From Baffinella frigidus (Eukaryota > Cryptophyceae > Cryptomonadales > Baffinellaceae): a stretch of DNA of 10,926 nt. The translations under genes were made by a program, and so were the position numbers. Where the stretch lies: contig MU646452.1 in the NCBI GenBank assembly GCA_026770585.1, positions 522,794 through 533,719 on the forward strand, given 5' to 3'. Below the pieces are notes generated by a model, which made no database searches, was not told the DNA's origin, and worked only from the letters and a program-made list of their open reading frames with translations. Below are positions 1-5,414 of the stretch, piece by piece. Numbering within the stretch: the first letter of the stretch is position 1; every line of letters starts with the position of its first letter.

Positions 1-11
1 CGCACGCAGTA

Positions 12-92
12 CTTGTCAACTTACTAACTACTTGTCAACTTACTAACTACGTGTCAACTTACTAACTACTTGTCAACTTACCAACTACTTGT
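12..92. repeat. 19-bp tandem repeat, about 4.3 copies
   Basis: Four successive 19-bp units (12-30, 31-49, 50-68, 69-87) of the form CTTGTCAACTTACTAACTA, then a partial CTTGT. Unit 3 has T to G at its second base and unit 4 has T to C in its second half; the others are identical. The near-identity indicates recent slippage or unequal exchange. No function is visible. Confidence 0.95.
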
Positions 93-118
93 GGGACGCA
101 GTGGGGCACGCCCGGCCC

Positions 119-556
119 AGCCATGCAACGCTTCAATCTCCTGGTACCGCCCTCTCCCCTTTTCGTCTCGAAAGACAAGCGTTTTCATTTAATTTGGAGG
201 CCTAATTGAATTTAGCGTTTTAATTAGGAGGCTTAATTGAATTTACTATGCCTAGACTGATTTCTCCTGTTCCATCTCCTATCGAAAAGGAACTGAAGGA
301 AACCGGCCATGCAGTGCTTCAACCTTCTGGCAACGCCCTCTCCCTTTTAGTGCCCGAGGCGACGCAATTTAAACCGCCTTTTGTGGTAAGGGTGGATTTT
401 CTCAGATTTTGTTATCTTAGGAACGACATAGCTTTATCATAGGAGAAACCCCACCCCAAGACAGCAAAAAAACGTTTTAAATTGCGTGGCCCCGCCCATG
501 AATTTCGACCAGCCATGCAGCGCGTCAACCTCCTGGCAACGCCCCCTCCATTTACT
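119..556. repeat. Three diverged copies of a ~42-bp dispersed repeat
   Basis: Related segments begin near 119, 305 and 512. Each starts GCCATGCA(A/G)(C/T)GC, continues TCAA(T/C)CT(C/T)CTGG, and ends CGCCC(T/C)CTCC. Spacing is about 186 and 207 bp, so they may be remnants of a ~200-bp tandem unit. A second pair of 27-bp direct repeats lies between copies one and two (188-214 and 219-245, around GGAGGC(C/T)TAATTGAATTTA, two mismatches). The short open frame at 248-442 crosses these repeats and has no coding character. Nothing else is recognisable in 93-660. Confidence 0.6.
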
Positions 557-657
557 GCCTTGATCCGATATCGAGAATTTCTTTACACCCGGAATTTGAA
601 GGTGCTATGCGATCAAGCATGAGCGTAGGTCGAGATTTACTGCAGCCTGTGGTGCTT

Positions 658-976
658 GCTGGAGCGAGGTTCTTGTTGTCAGATTCATAAGTAAAATTAT
701 CAAAGGTGTAGTGGTTTCTGCTATGATTTCTCCTATGAAACAATGAAAATGCAGCCGTCGCTTCCTCCTTCACCTACAAGCTCCAGGTTGACAGAGAGAG
801 AGAGTTCTTCATTGACGACCAACTGGTCACGATCCACCTCATCATGGCTCTGATGATTTCAGTGGACCGGCTGGAGCGAGGTTCTTTTTGTCAAGCTGAC
901 AAAACAGCTCTTCAACTCATGACAAAACAGCTCTTCAACTCTTTTTGTCAAGCTTGACATTTGAAGAGCTCTTCAA
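658..976. repeat. Short direct repeats and perfect palindromes
   Basis: GCTGGAGCGAGGTTCTT occurs at 658 and 870, each followed by (G/T)TTGTCA. A 22-bp unit TGACAAAACAGCTCTTCAAC is tandem at 897 and 920. Three dyads are interleaved: TTTTGTCA agc TGACAAAA (886-904), the perfect palindrome TGTCAAGCTTGACA (946-959), and the perfect palindrome TTGAAGAGCTCTTCAA (961-976). The last shares AGCTCTTCAA with the direct repeats, so it looks built by inverted duplication of that unit. Between 682 and 869 I see only a short GA run near 792-803. Confidence 0.75.
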
Positions 977-1025
977 CTCATAACCTTCTATGCGCTGACA
1001 GTCGCCATGCGTGCTGGTTTGGACG

Positions 1026-1448
1026 GTTGGGGTTTAGGGTCTGGGGTTTAGGATTTAATTGCTAAATCTAGGTGGGTCTCAGCACCTCTAAACCCTAAAC
1101 TCTAAACCACAAAACCTGAACCCTAAACCACACACCTTAAACTCTAAACCCTAAACACTAAATCCTAAAACCTAAACCTGAACCCTAAACACCAAATCCC
1201 AAACCATAAACCATAAACCATAAACCATAAACCATAAACCATAAACCATAAACCATAAAACCAAACTCCAAACTCCAAATTCCAAACTCCAAACCCCAAA
1301 CCCTAAACCCTCAACTCTAAACCCAAAACCCAAGACCCAAAACCCCAAACCCTAAACTCTAAACCCTGAACCCTAAACCCTAAACCCTAAACCCAAAACC
1401 CAAAACCCAAAACCCAAAACCCAAAACCCAAAACCCAAAACCCGAAAC
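1026..1448 (-). repeat. Degenerate interstitial telomere-like array, CCCTAAA strand
   Basis: A short G-strand stretch (1026-1056, GGTTTAGGG type) is followed from about 1081 by degenerate CCCTAAA heptamers. Blocks of variant heptamers are locally homogeneous and keep the 7-bp register: about eight perfect TAAACCA units at 1203-1258, then CCAAACT units near 1262-1300, and CCCAAAA units at about 1391-1441. The plant-type telomere repeat TTTAGGG is the evident ancestor. The degeneracy shows this is interstitial or subtelomeric, not an active end. Confidence 0.9.
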
Positions 1449-1512
1449 CCGAAACCAGGCCGACTTCCCGCGTCGGCGATCGTCCGTCCACATCTTGGAC
1501 CTCCACTATGTA
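1441..1512. repeat. 72-bp flanking module, left copy
   Basis: This segment recurs at 1791-1862, exactly 350 bp away, with two mismatches. A more diverged copy lies at 2114-2170. The core reads ACCAGGCCGACTTCCCGCG, and CCGAC ttcccgc GTCGG can form a stem. It immediately precedes the TACGGG minisatellite, and the copy at 2114 precedes the second minisatellite, so it is a fixed part of a larger repeat unit. Confidence 0.9.
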
Positions 1513-1775
1513 TAATACTTATACGGGATATATGCACATATATACGGGATATATGTACATATATACGGGATACATGCACATATGTATACGGGATATATAT
1601 GTACATATACACGGGATATATATACATATATACGGGACATATATACGTACGGGACATATATATACGGGACATATGTACGTACGGGACATATATACACGGG
1701 ACATATGTGCGTACGGGGCATATATACACGGGACATATGTGCGTACGGGGCATATGTACATATCTGTCCCGGGGG
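1513..1775. repeat. TACGGG minisatellite, first array
   Basis: AT-rich tandem units of roughly 18-25 bp carry TACGGG followed by ATATATGTACATATA-like spacers. The spacers are near-palindromes, so cruciforms or hairpins are possible throughout. Units drift from CGGGATATAT in the left half to CGTACGGGACATAT in the right half. The array ends with the inverted motif GTCCCGGG and a G7 run. Open frames on both strands here (Tyr/Ile/His-rich or Tyr/Pro/Cys-rich) merely translate the repeat. Confidence 0.93.
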
Positions 1776-1790
1776 GGTTTCCCCGCCTCA

Positions 1791-1862
1791 CCCGAAACCT
1801 GAAACCAGGCCGACTTCCCGCGTCGGCGATCGTCCGTCCACATCTTGGACCTCCACGATGTA
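1791..1862. repeat. 72-bp flanking module, right copy
   Basis: Near-identical to 1441-1512. Here it is followed directly by telomere-like heptamers instead of a minisatellite. With the left copy it brackets the first TACGGG array as a long direct repeat. Confidence 0.9.
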
Positions 1863-2112
1863 ACCCTAAATCCTAAACCCTTATGGTGGTGCATATTTCC
1901 CGTGGGGTTTAGGGTTTAGGGTTTAGGGTTCGAACCGGATGGGCACCGAACTCTAAACCCTAAACCCCAAACCCCAAACCCCAAACCCCTAACCCCAATC
2001 CCCAAACCCCAAACCCCTAACCCCAATCCCCAAACCCCTCACTCCATACCCAAACAAACCCAAACAAACTCATACAAACTCAAACAAACCCAAACAAACT
2101 CAAACAAACCCA
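1861..2112. repeat. Telomere-like and CAAAC repeats with an orientation switch
   Basis: CCCTAAA-type sequence (1861-1882) is followed by three G-strand TTTAGGG units at about 1905-1929. A 20-bp spacer then leads to C-strand repeats from 1950. These grade into CCCCAAA/CCCCTAA repeats (1960-2040) and then a (CAAAC)-type array with CCCAAACAAA units (2041-2112). G-strand followed by C-strand is a head-to-head arrangement. Confidence 0.85.
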
Positions 2113-2113
2113 A

Positions 2114-2360
2114 ACAAACCAGGTTGACTTCCCGCGGCGGCGCTCGTCCGCCCACATCGTCGACCTCCAAATGGTATAATAGTTGTACGGGATATATGTA
2201 CATATATACGGGATACATGTACCTATATACGGGACATATGTACATATATGCGGGACATATGTACATATATACGGGATATATGTACATATATACGGGACAT
2301 ATACGGGATATATACGGGATATATGTACATATGTCCCGTGTGATTTTCCCCGCCGCACCC
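2114..2360. repeat. Second flanking module plus TACGGG minisatellite
   Basis: 2114-2170 is a diverged copy of the 72-bp module. TACGGG units follow with a 21-bp period (CGGG at 2188, 2209 and 2230), eight in all, the last few shortened. The array closes with ATGTCCCGTG, the motif inverted. The 3' flank GATTTTCCCCGCCGCACCC matches the flank of the first array (GTTTCCCCGCCTCACCC near 1777-1793), so both arrays share both borders and are copies of one composite repeat. Confidence 0.9.
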
Positions 2361-2438
2361 TTCAACACAAGCTGCATCCCACCTGCAGAGGCGGGGGTAG
2401 CAGCACCTCCCTGCTCGGCTGAGACCTCGACAGGAATG

Positions 2439-2539
2439 TCCCTTAAGTGGCAAGGGGGTCAAAATTGACCCCCAAGAGGTCCTAGGCAGGTCCTAGGGCC
2501 CTACGGTAGGGTGTGTGAGCCTACTGGCCACTTAAGGGA
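2439..2539. mobile_element. 101-bp foldback element with 13-bp terminal inverted repeats
   Basis: TCCCTTAAGTGGC (2439-2451) is perfectly inverted at 2527-2539. Inside the left end is a second perfect dyad, GGGGGTCAA aa TTGACCCCC (2454-2473), followed by TCCTAGG and CCCTACGGTAGGG motifs that resemble the centre of the ~117-bp elements downstream. I see no clear target duplication. It could be a different miniature element or a structured non-coding segment. Confidence 0.6.
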
Positions 2540-2633
2540 TAGGGTCACGGGAACGCAACATCAAGGGGGGGTAGGAAACAGGTGTGGCTTGCTCCTCCCG
2601 CTAGTCTTTGAGTTCACCAAGCCTGGCAGGATG
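2540..2633 (+). repeat. ~230-bp module, copy 1 (partial)
   Basis: First copy of a tandem module whose landmarks are ACCGCAACA, GTAGGAACTAGCTGTG, GCTCCTCCCGCTAG and CACCAAGCCTGGC. This copy has GGAACGCAACATC, GTAGGAAACAGGTGTGGC and CACCAAGCCTGGCAGGATG. Miniature elements interrupt it directly downstream. Confidence 0.75.
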
Positions 2634-2755
2634 TGTGGGTACCTCGCTCATAAGAAACCAACCCCTCCTAGGACCCTACAGTAGGGCTATGCCTAGGGCC
2701 CTATGGTCGTCCTAGGGGGGGCGGCGTTTTCTCATGAGCGAGCGAGGTAGCCCTG
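2634..2755 (+). mobile_element. Miniature TA-element, copy A (complete, mutated)
   Basis: Foldback of the CAGGGG...CCCCTG family. The 5' end is degraded (TGTGGGTACC) but is followed by TCGCTCATAAGAAAC. The centre reads GGACCCTACAGTAGGGC then CCTAGGGCCC. The 3' arm has a 4-bp AGCG duplication in GAGCGAGCGAGG and a G7 run. A TA follows at 2756-2757; the 5' side has TG, presumably mutated. Confidence 0.85.
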
Positions 2756-2757
2756 TA

Positions 2758-2826
2758 CAGGGGTACCTCGCCCATACGAAAGCGTCCCCTCCCCCTAGGA
2801 CCACGGTAGGGCCCTAAGTACCCATG
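2758..2826 (-). mobile_element. Miniature TA-element, copy B (internal deletion)
   Basis: Intact terminus CAGGGGTACCTCGCCCAT, then a centre in the reverse orientation (CCACGGTAGGGCCCTA). It jumps directly to a short remnant of the other end (GTACCCATG) and TA at 2827-2828. It shares the single TA at 2756-2757 with copy A, so the two abut. Confidence 0.75.
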
Positions 2827-2828
2827 TA

Positions 2829-3148
2829 GGCTTTCTGTGCACCAAGCCTGGCGGGATCGGGGATACTGCAGGGTCCTCTCTGCGTAGGGAACTCGAGGGG
2901 AATATAGGGTCCGGGGACCGCAACAGCGATAGGGTGTAGGAACTAGCTGTGCTCCGCCCGCTGGGCTATCAGTTCACCGAGCCTGGCTGGATAGAGGATA
3001 CTGCAGGAACCTCTCTACGTAGAGAACTCGAGGGGAGTTAGTCTAAGTTGATGATTTTGAAAAGGCTGTAGTGAAATGAGGGGGGGTCTATGGTCAGGAG
3101 ACCAGAACAGAAGGCTGTGGTGAAATGAGGGGGGGTGTAGGGTCAGGA
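2829..3148 (+). repeat. ~230-bp module, copies 2 and 3
   Basis: Copy 2 (2829-2915) resumes with GGCTTTCTGTGCACCAAGCC and runs through GGATACTGCAGG and GGAACTCGAGGGG. Copy 3 starts at GACCGCAACAGCG (2916). It contains the empty TA site (GTAGGAACTAGCTGTG, TA at 2944-2945), the perfect palindrome TCTCTACGTAGAGA (3012-3025), and a 48-bp internal tandem duplication of AAGGCTGT(A/G)GTGAAATGAG (3063 and 3111). Copy 4 starts 233 bp after copy 3. Confidence 0.8.
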
Positions 3149-3180
3149 GACCGCAACATCGAGGGTGGGCGTAGGAACTA
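3149..3180 (+). repeat. ~230-bp module, copy 4, part before the insertion
   Basis: Begins GACCGCAACATCGAGG and ends GTAGGAACTA. The module resumes after element C at 3298 with TAGCTGTGGCTTGCTC. Removing element C and one TA restores continuity with copy 3. Confidence 0.85.
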
Positions 3181-3297
3181 CAGGGGTACCTCGCTCATAA
3201 GAAACCGTCTCCTCCTAGGACCCTACAGTAGGCCTACCCCTAGGGCCCTACGGTGGTCCTGGGGGGGGGGCAGTTTCTTATGAGCGAGGTACCCCTG
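3181..3297 (+). mobile_element. Miniature TA-element, copy C (complete, defines the boundaries)
   Basis: 117 bp. Starts CAGGGGTACCTCGCTCATAA and ends with its inverse, with TA on both sides (3179-3180, 3298-3299). The arms are complementary over most of their length. The left arm carries CCTCCTAGGACC; the right arm carries GGTCCT and a G10 run. The paralogous empty site at 2944-2945 has one TA in the same context, so TA is the target duplication. TA targets are typical of Tc1/mariner-type transposons. A CAG start is common to pogo/Tigger-like termini, so that affiliation is plausible but inferred. It carries no coding sequence. Confidence 0.93.
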
Positions 3298-3440
3298 TAG
3301 CTGTGGCTTGCTCTTCCTGCAAGGCTTTGCGATCACTAAGCCTGGCAAGATTCAGCAGTAGTTGAAGTTGATATTTTGAAAAGGCTGTGGTGAAATGGGG
3401 GGGGGGGTAGGGTCAGGCGACAGCAACAGCGAAGGAGCAT
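3298..3440 (+). repeat. ~230-bp module, copy 4, part after the insertion
   Basis: Continues TAGCTGTGGCTTGCTC, then CACTAAGCCTGGCAAGAT, GAAGTTGATATTTTGAAAAG and GCTGTGGTGAAATG, a G10 run, and GGGTCAGG. Relative to copy 3 it lacks the TACTGCAGG to CTCGAGG block. It ends close to the 3453-3614 foldback. Confidence 0.8.
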
Positions 3441-3452
3441 AGCGTCGCATTA

Positions 3453-3614
3453 ATAGGGTAACGGCCTGAAAATGGGGTAGTTAGGCCTACGGGATTGACT
3501 AGGACCTCCTACCGTAGGCCGAGACTTTTTGGTCCTAGGATCCCTCGGCCTACGGTAGGAGGTCTTAGGCAATACCGTATGCCTAACTACCCCATTTTCA
3601 GGCCGTTAGCCTAT
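3453..3614. mobile_element. 162-bp near-perfect foldback
   Basis: The left arm (3453-3523) and right arm (3544-3614) are reverse complements with about five mismatches in 71 positions, around a ~20-nt loop containing T5 and GGTCCTAGGA. The outer 28 bp after position 3459 (TAACGGCCTGAAAATGG...) are perfectly inverted at 3581-3608. The inner part contains CCTACCGTAGGCC. It is unrelated in its ends to the CAGGGG family. It could be a foldback transposon or, if transcribed, a long hairpin RNA. The short frame at 3495-3791 runs through it and is not credible as a gene. Confidence 0.85.
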
Positions 3615-3630
3615 GAGCATGGGACTGCAG

Positions 3631-3647
3631 AGAGAGAGAGAGAGAGG
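3631..3647. repeat. GA dinucleotide microsatellite
   Basis: Perfect AG/GA run directly after CTGCAG. Confidence 0.9.
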
Positions 3648-3733
3648 TTCACTGGCACTGAGGCAAATGCATTCTATCTGCCCTGTTTGCCGCCAGCCAA
3701 CCTACTGCAGGGGGGGGGGTCCCCTGCCCCCTG

Positions 3734-3850
3734 CGGGGGTACCTCGCTCATAAGTGACCGCCCCCCCCCTAGGAACACCTTAGGGCCCTAGGCATGGCCC
3801 TACTGTAGGGTCCTAGGAGGAGGCGCTTTCTTGCGAACGAGGTACCCCTG
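3734..3850 (-). mobile_element. Miniature TA-element, copy D (complete)
   Basis: 117 bp. The first end is mutated (CGGGGGTACCTCGCTCAT) and the second end is intact, followed by TA at 3851-3852. The centre is in the reverse orientation (TAGGGCCCTAGGCAT then CCCTACTGTAGGGTCC). The C-run arm has nine Cs. Confidence 0.88.
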
Positions 3851-3852
3851 TA

Positions 3853-4017
3853 AGGGACTGCAACTAAGGTCGTCGTAGGTAGGGCGCGAATCAATCAAGG
3901 TCCCAGTAAACACTTGAGACTCCAAGCCTCTCGGTTGACTCCTGGACTTCACCACGCGGAGGGTAGAGATTCCTCAGAAACGCTTTACATTTCTCTCCGT
4001 TCAGATTTACATCGCTG
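3853..4017. other. Single-copy-looking spacer
   Basis: Between elements D and E. No repeats, hairpins or open frames of note were seen, apart from the repeat that begins at 4018. Confidence 0.5.
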
Positions 4018-4068
4018 ACCCCTCGTGCATTGCTTGATCATCGCTCGACACCTTGACATGCTGTTGCC
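4018..4068. repeat. Duplicated flank, copy 1
   Basis: ACCCCTCGTGCATT, (A/C)GATC(A/G)TCGCTCGA and ATGCTGTTGCC recur in the same order at 4260-4315, with small indels. The two copies bracket elements E and F. Confidence 0.8.
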
Positions 4069-4078
4069 GGCACGTTTA

Positions 4079-4194
4079 CAGGAGTACATTGCTTATAAGA
4101 AACCGCCTTACCCTAGCACCCTGCAGTAGGACCATGCCTAGGATCCTACGGTGGTCCTATAGGGGGGGGCTTTCTTATGGGCGAGGTACCCCTG
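4079..4194 (+). mobile_element. Miniature TA-element, copy E (complete)
   Basis: 116 bp with TA at 4077-4078 and 4195-4196. The left end is mutated (CAGGAGTACATTGCTTAT) and the right end is nearly intact (TTTCTTATGGGCGAGG). The centre is CCCTGCAGTAGGACCATGCC, forward orientation. The G run is eight. Confidence 0.88.
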
Positions 4195-4196
4195 TA

Positions 4197-4244
4197 TGGT
4201 GGTCCTAGGGGGTGGGGCCTTTTCTTATGAGCGAGGTACCCCTG
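4197..4244 (+). mobile_element. Miniature TA-element, copy F (3' half only)
   Basis: Begins directly after the TA that closes copy E with TGGTGGTCCTAG, which is internal sequence of the family (CCCTA(C/T)GGTGGTCC). It runs through TTTCTTATGAGCGAGG to the CCCCTG end, then CA. The break coincides with the internal TA. Confidence 0.82.
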
Positions 4245-4259
4245 CACTTAACACTGCCC

Positions 4260-4315
4260 ACCCCTCGTGCATTCCACGATCGTCGCTCGAACCCTTGATG
4301 TGCCATGCTGTTGCC
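4260..4315. repeat. Duplicated flank, copy 2
   Basis: Second copy of the 4018-4068 repeat; see there. The following 4316-4500 shows no clear structure, and its short open frame (4349-4540) enters element G and is not credible. Confidence 0.8.
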
Positions 4316-4501
4316 TCGATGCACGGCGCTCTATCCACACAGTGAACTATGGGCCTTTCGTTAAAAGTCAACTTACCCTGTGGGCAGTCAACTTTAAGGA
4401 GAGCGCTCTGCAGGGTATCGTCGCGTGGTGACCACGCTGATATTTCCGATGCTGGGGTGGGGGTGCATGTACGGGGTGCGAGATCTGTAACAACGAGGGT
4501 A

Positions 4502-4618
4502 CAGGGGTGCCTCGCTCAGAAGAGAGTGCCTCCCCCCTAGGACCACCATAGGGCCCTAGGCATAGCCCTACTGTAGGTTCCTACGGGGGAGCGGTTTCTT
4601 GTGAGCGAGGTACCCCTG
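4502..4618 (-). mobile_element. Miniature TA-element, copy G (complete)
   Basis: 117 bp. TA at 4500-4501; CA at 4619-4620 in place of the second TA. Ends CAGGGGTGCCTCGCTCA and GCGAGGTACCCCTG. Reverse-orientation centre (ACCATAGGGCCCTAGGCAT). The G run is shortened to five (CTACGGGGGAGCGG). Confidence 0.88.
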
Positions 4619-4670
4619 CATCTACTGCCTGAGAATCCGTGAGCATTCTTTGGGAGCAATTCTCAATTAG
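4619..4670. repeat. Duplicated flank of copy G
   Basis: ACTGCCTGAGAATCCGTGA, TTCTTTGGGAGCAATTCT and AATTAG are matched at 4835-4890 after copy I. Element plus flank recurs with an offset of 216 bp (elements at 4502 and 4718). Confidence 0.8.
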
Positions 4671-4672
4671 TA

Positions 4673-4715
4673 CAGGGGTACCTCGCTCATAAGAAAGCGC
4701 CTCCCCATAGGATCC
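4673..4715 (+). mobile_element. Miniature TA-element, copy H (5' half only)
   Basis: Starts CAGGGGTACCTCGCTCATAA after TA (4671-4672) and stops after CATAGGATCC. The next bases TACAG belong both to its internal CCTACAG motif and to the start of copy I. The paralogous flank at 4889-4890 has TA followed by non-element sequence, consistent with an empty site. Confidence 0.85.
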
Positions 4716-4717
4716 TA

Positions 4718-4834
4718 CAGGGGTACCTCGCTCATGAAAAAGCGCCACCCCGTACGACCCTACAGTAGGCCGATGCCTGGGGCCCTATGGTGATCCTAGG
4801 GGGGTGGGCGTTTCTTATGAGCGAGGTACCCCTG
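4718..4834 (+). mobile_element. Miniature TA-element, copy I (complete)
   Basis: 117 bp with TA at 4716-4717 and 4835-4836. Ends CAGGGGTACCTCGCTCAT and its inverse. Forward-orientation centre (GACCCTACAGTAGGCCGATG). The G run is interrupted (GGGGGGTGGG). Confidence 0.9.
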
Positions 4835-4890
4835 TACGTGTAGTGCCTGAGAACCCGTGATCGTTCTTTCGGGGCAATTCCTAATCAGTA
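4835..4890. repeat. Duplicated flank of copy I
   Basis: Second copy of the 4619-4670 flank: GTGCCTGAGAACCCGTGA, GTTCTTTCGGGGCAATTC, AATCAGTA. Confidence 0.8.
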
Positions 4891-4935
4891 CCATGAAACC
4901 AGATTGACCGATCTGCAAAGCCCACCGAAGGGAAG

Positions 4936-4947
4936 AGAGAGACAGGC

Positions 4948-4981
<34 letters not shown>
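4936..4981. repeat. GA-rich microsatellite
   Basis: GAGAGA runs interrupted by CAGGCA and CAGA. Open frames on both strands across it (Arg/Glu or Ser/Leu repeats) are translations of the repeat. Confidence 0.9.
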
Positions 4982-5047
4982 CGATGCCACTTGACTGAAA
5001 GCGTACAGCTGAGGAGACCTCAGAACATACTCGCCCCTCTGTCAGTA

Positions 5048-5160
5048 CCGGGGTACCTCGCTCATAAACTGCCACCCCCTAGGACCCTACAGTAAGGCTA
5101 TGTCTACCCCCTGCGTTGGTCCTGGGGGGGGGGCAGTTTCTTATGAGCGAGGTACCCCGG
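5048..5160 (+). mobile_element. Miniature TA-element, copy J (complete, variant ends)
   Basis: 113 bp with TA at 5046-5047 and 5161-5162. Both ends carry the same change: CCGGGGTACC on the left and GGTACCCCGG on the right, instead of CAGGGG and CCCCTG. The left arm lacks the GAAA after CTCATAA. The G run is ten. Forward-orientation centre (GACCCTACAGTAAGGCTATG). Confidence 0.9.
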
Positions 5161-5219
5161 TACTCGCCCGCCTTGTATTCTCTCCTCTACAAGAATGTTA
5201 GGGTCCTGTCGAACTGAGT
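5129..5219 (+). repeat. ~90-bp direct repeat, left copy (end of element J plus flank)
   Basis: The 3' arm of element J and the following ~58 bp (TACTCGCCCGCC, TTGTATTCTCTCC, ACAAGAATGTTAGGGTCC) recur at 5799-5889, offset 670 bp, with few mismatches. This is a segmental duplication, not two independent insertions. Confidence 0.92.
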
Positions 5220-5414
5220 TTTAAGGTTCTTTAAGCCACACATGCATACATGCAGGCGATTAAAAAGGTCCGCAGGATCTTTTTGGCATGCCCCATTAAG
5301 TGCCTCTCCAAAATGCCAAACCGGGGAGGTGGAGGCATGAGCCATTGGAATGCGAAATGTGGTATAACCATCGCGGAATAACCACGGGGTAAATTCAACC
5401 ACAGGTCGCCGGAT
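5220..5414. other. Unassigned sequence inside the 670-bp duplicated frame
   Basis: Moderate GC, no repeat identified. The minus-strand frame 5187-5402 (71 codons) has no recognisable motif and overlaps the direct repeat. Confidence 0.4.

Noticed and set aside
1081-1448. An active chromosome end
   Set aside because: The repeats are degenerate and have unrelated sequence on both sides.
1373-1894. Overlapping open frames on both strands rich in Tyr, Ile, Pro, Cys or Gly
   Set aside because: They translate the TACGGG minisatellite and telomere-like repeats; equally long frames exist on both strands, and composition follows the repeat unit.
2039-2468. Open frames over the second minisatellite
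   Set aside because: Same repeat-driven artefact as the first array.
3435-3620. GAGCAT direct repeat (3435-3440 and 3615-3620) as a target duplication of the 162-bp foldback
   Set aside because: The left copy is 12 bp away from the inverted arm, so it does not abut the element; a 6-bp match can be chance.
4796-5095. Ser/Leu- and Arg/Glu-repeat frames
   Set aside because: They translate the GA microsatellite and the arms of miniature elements.
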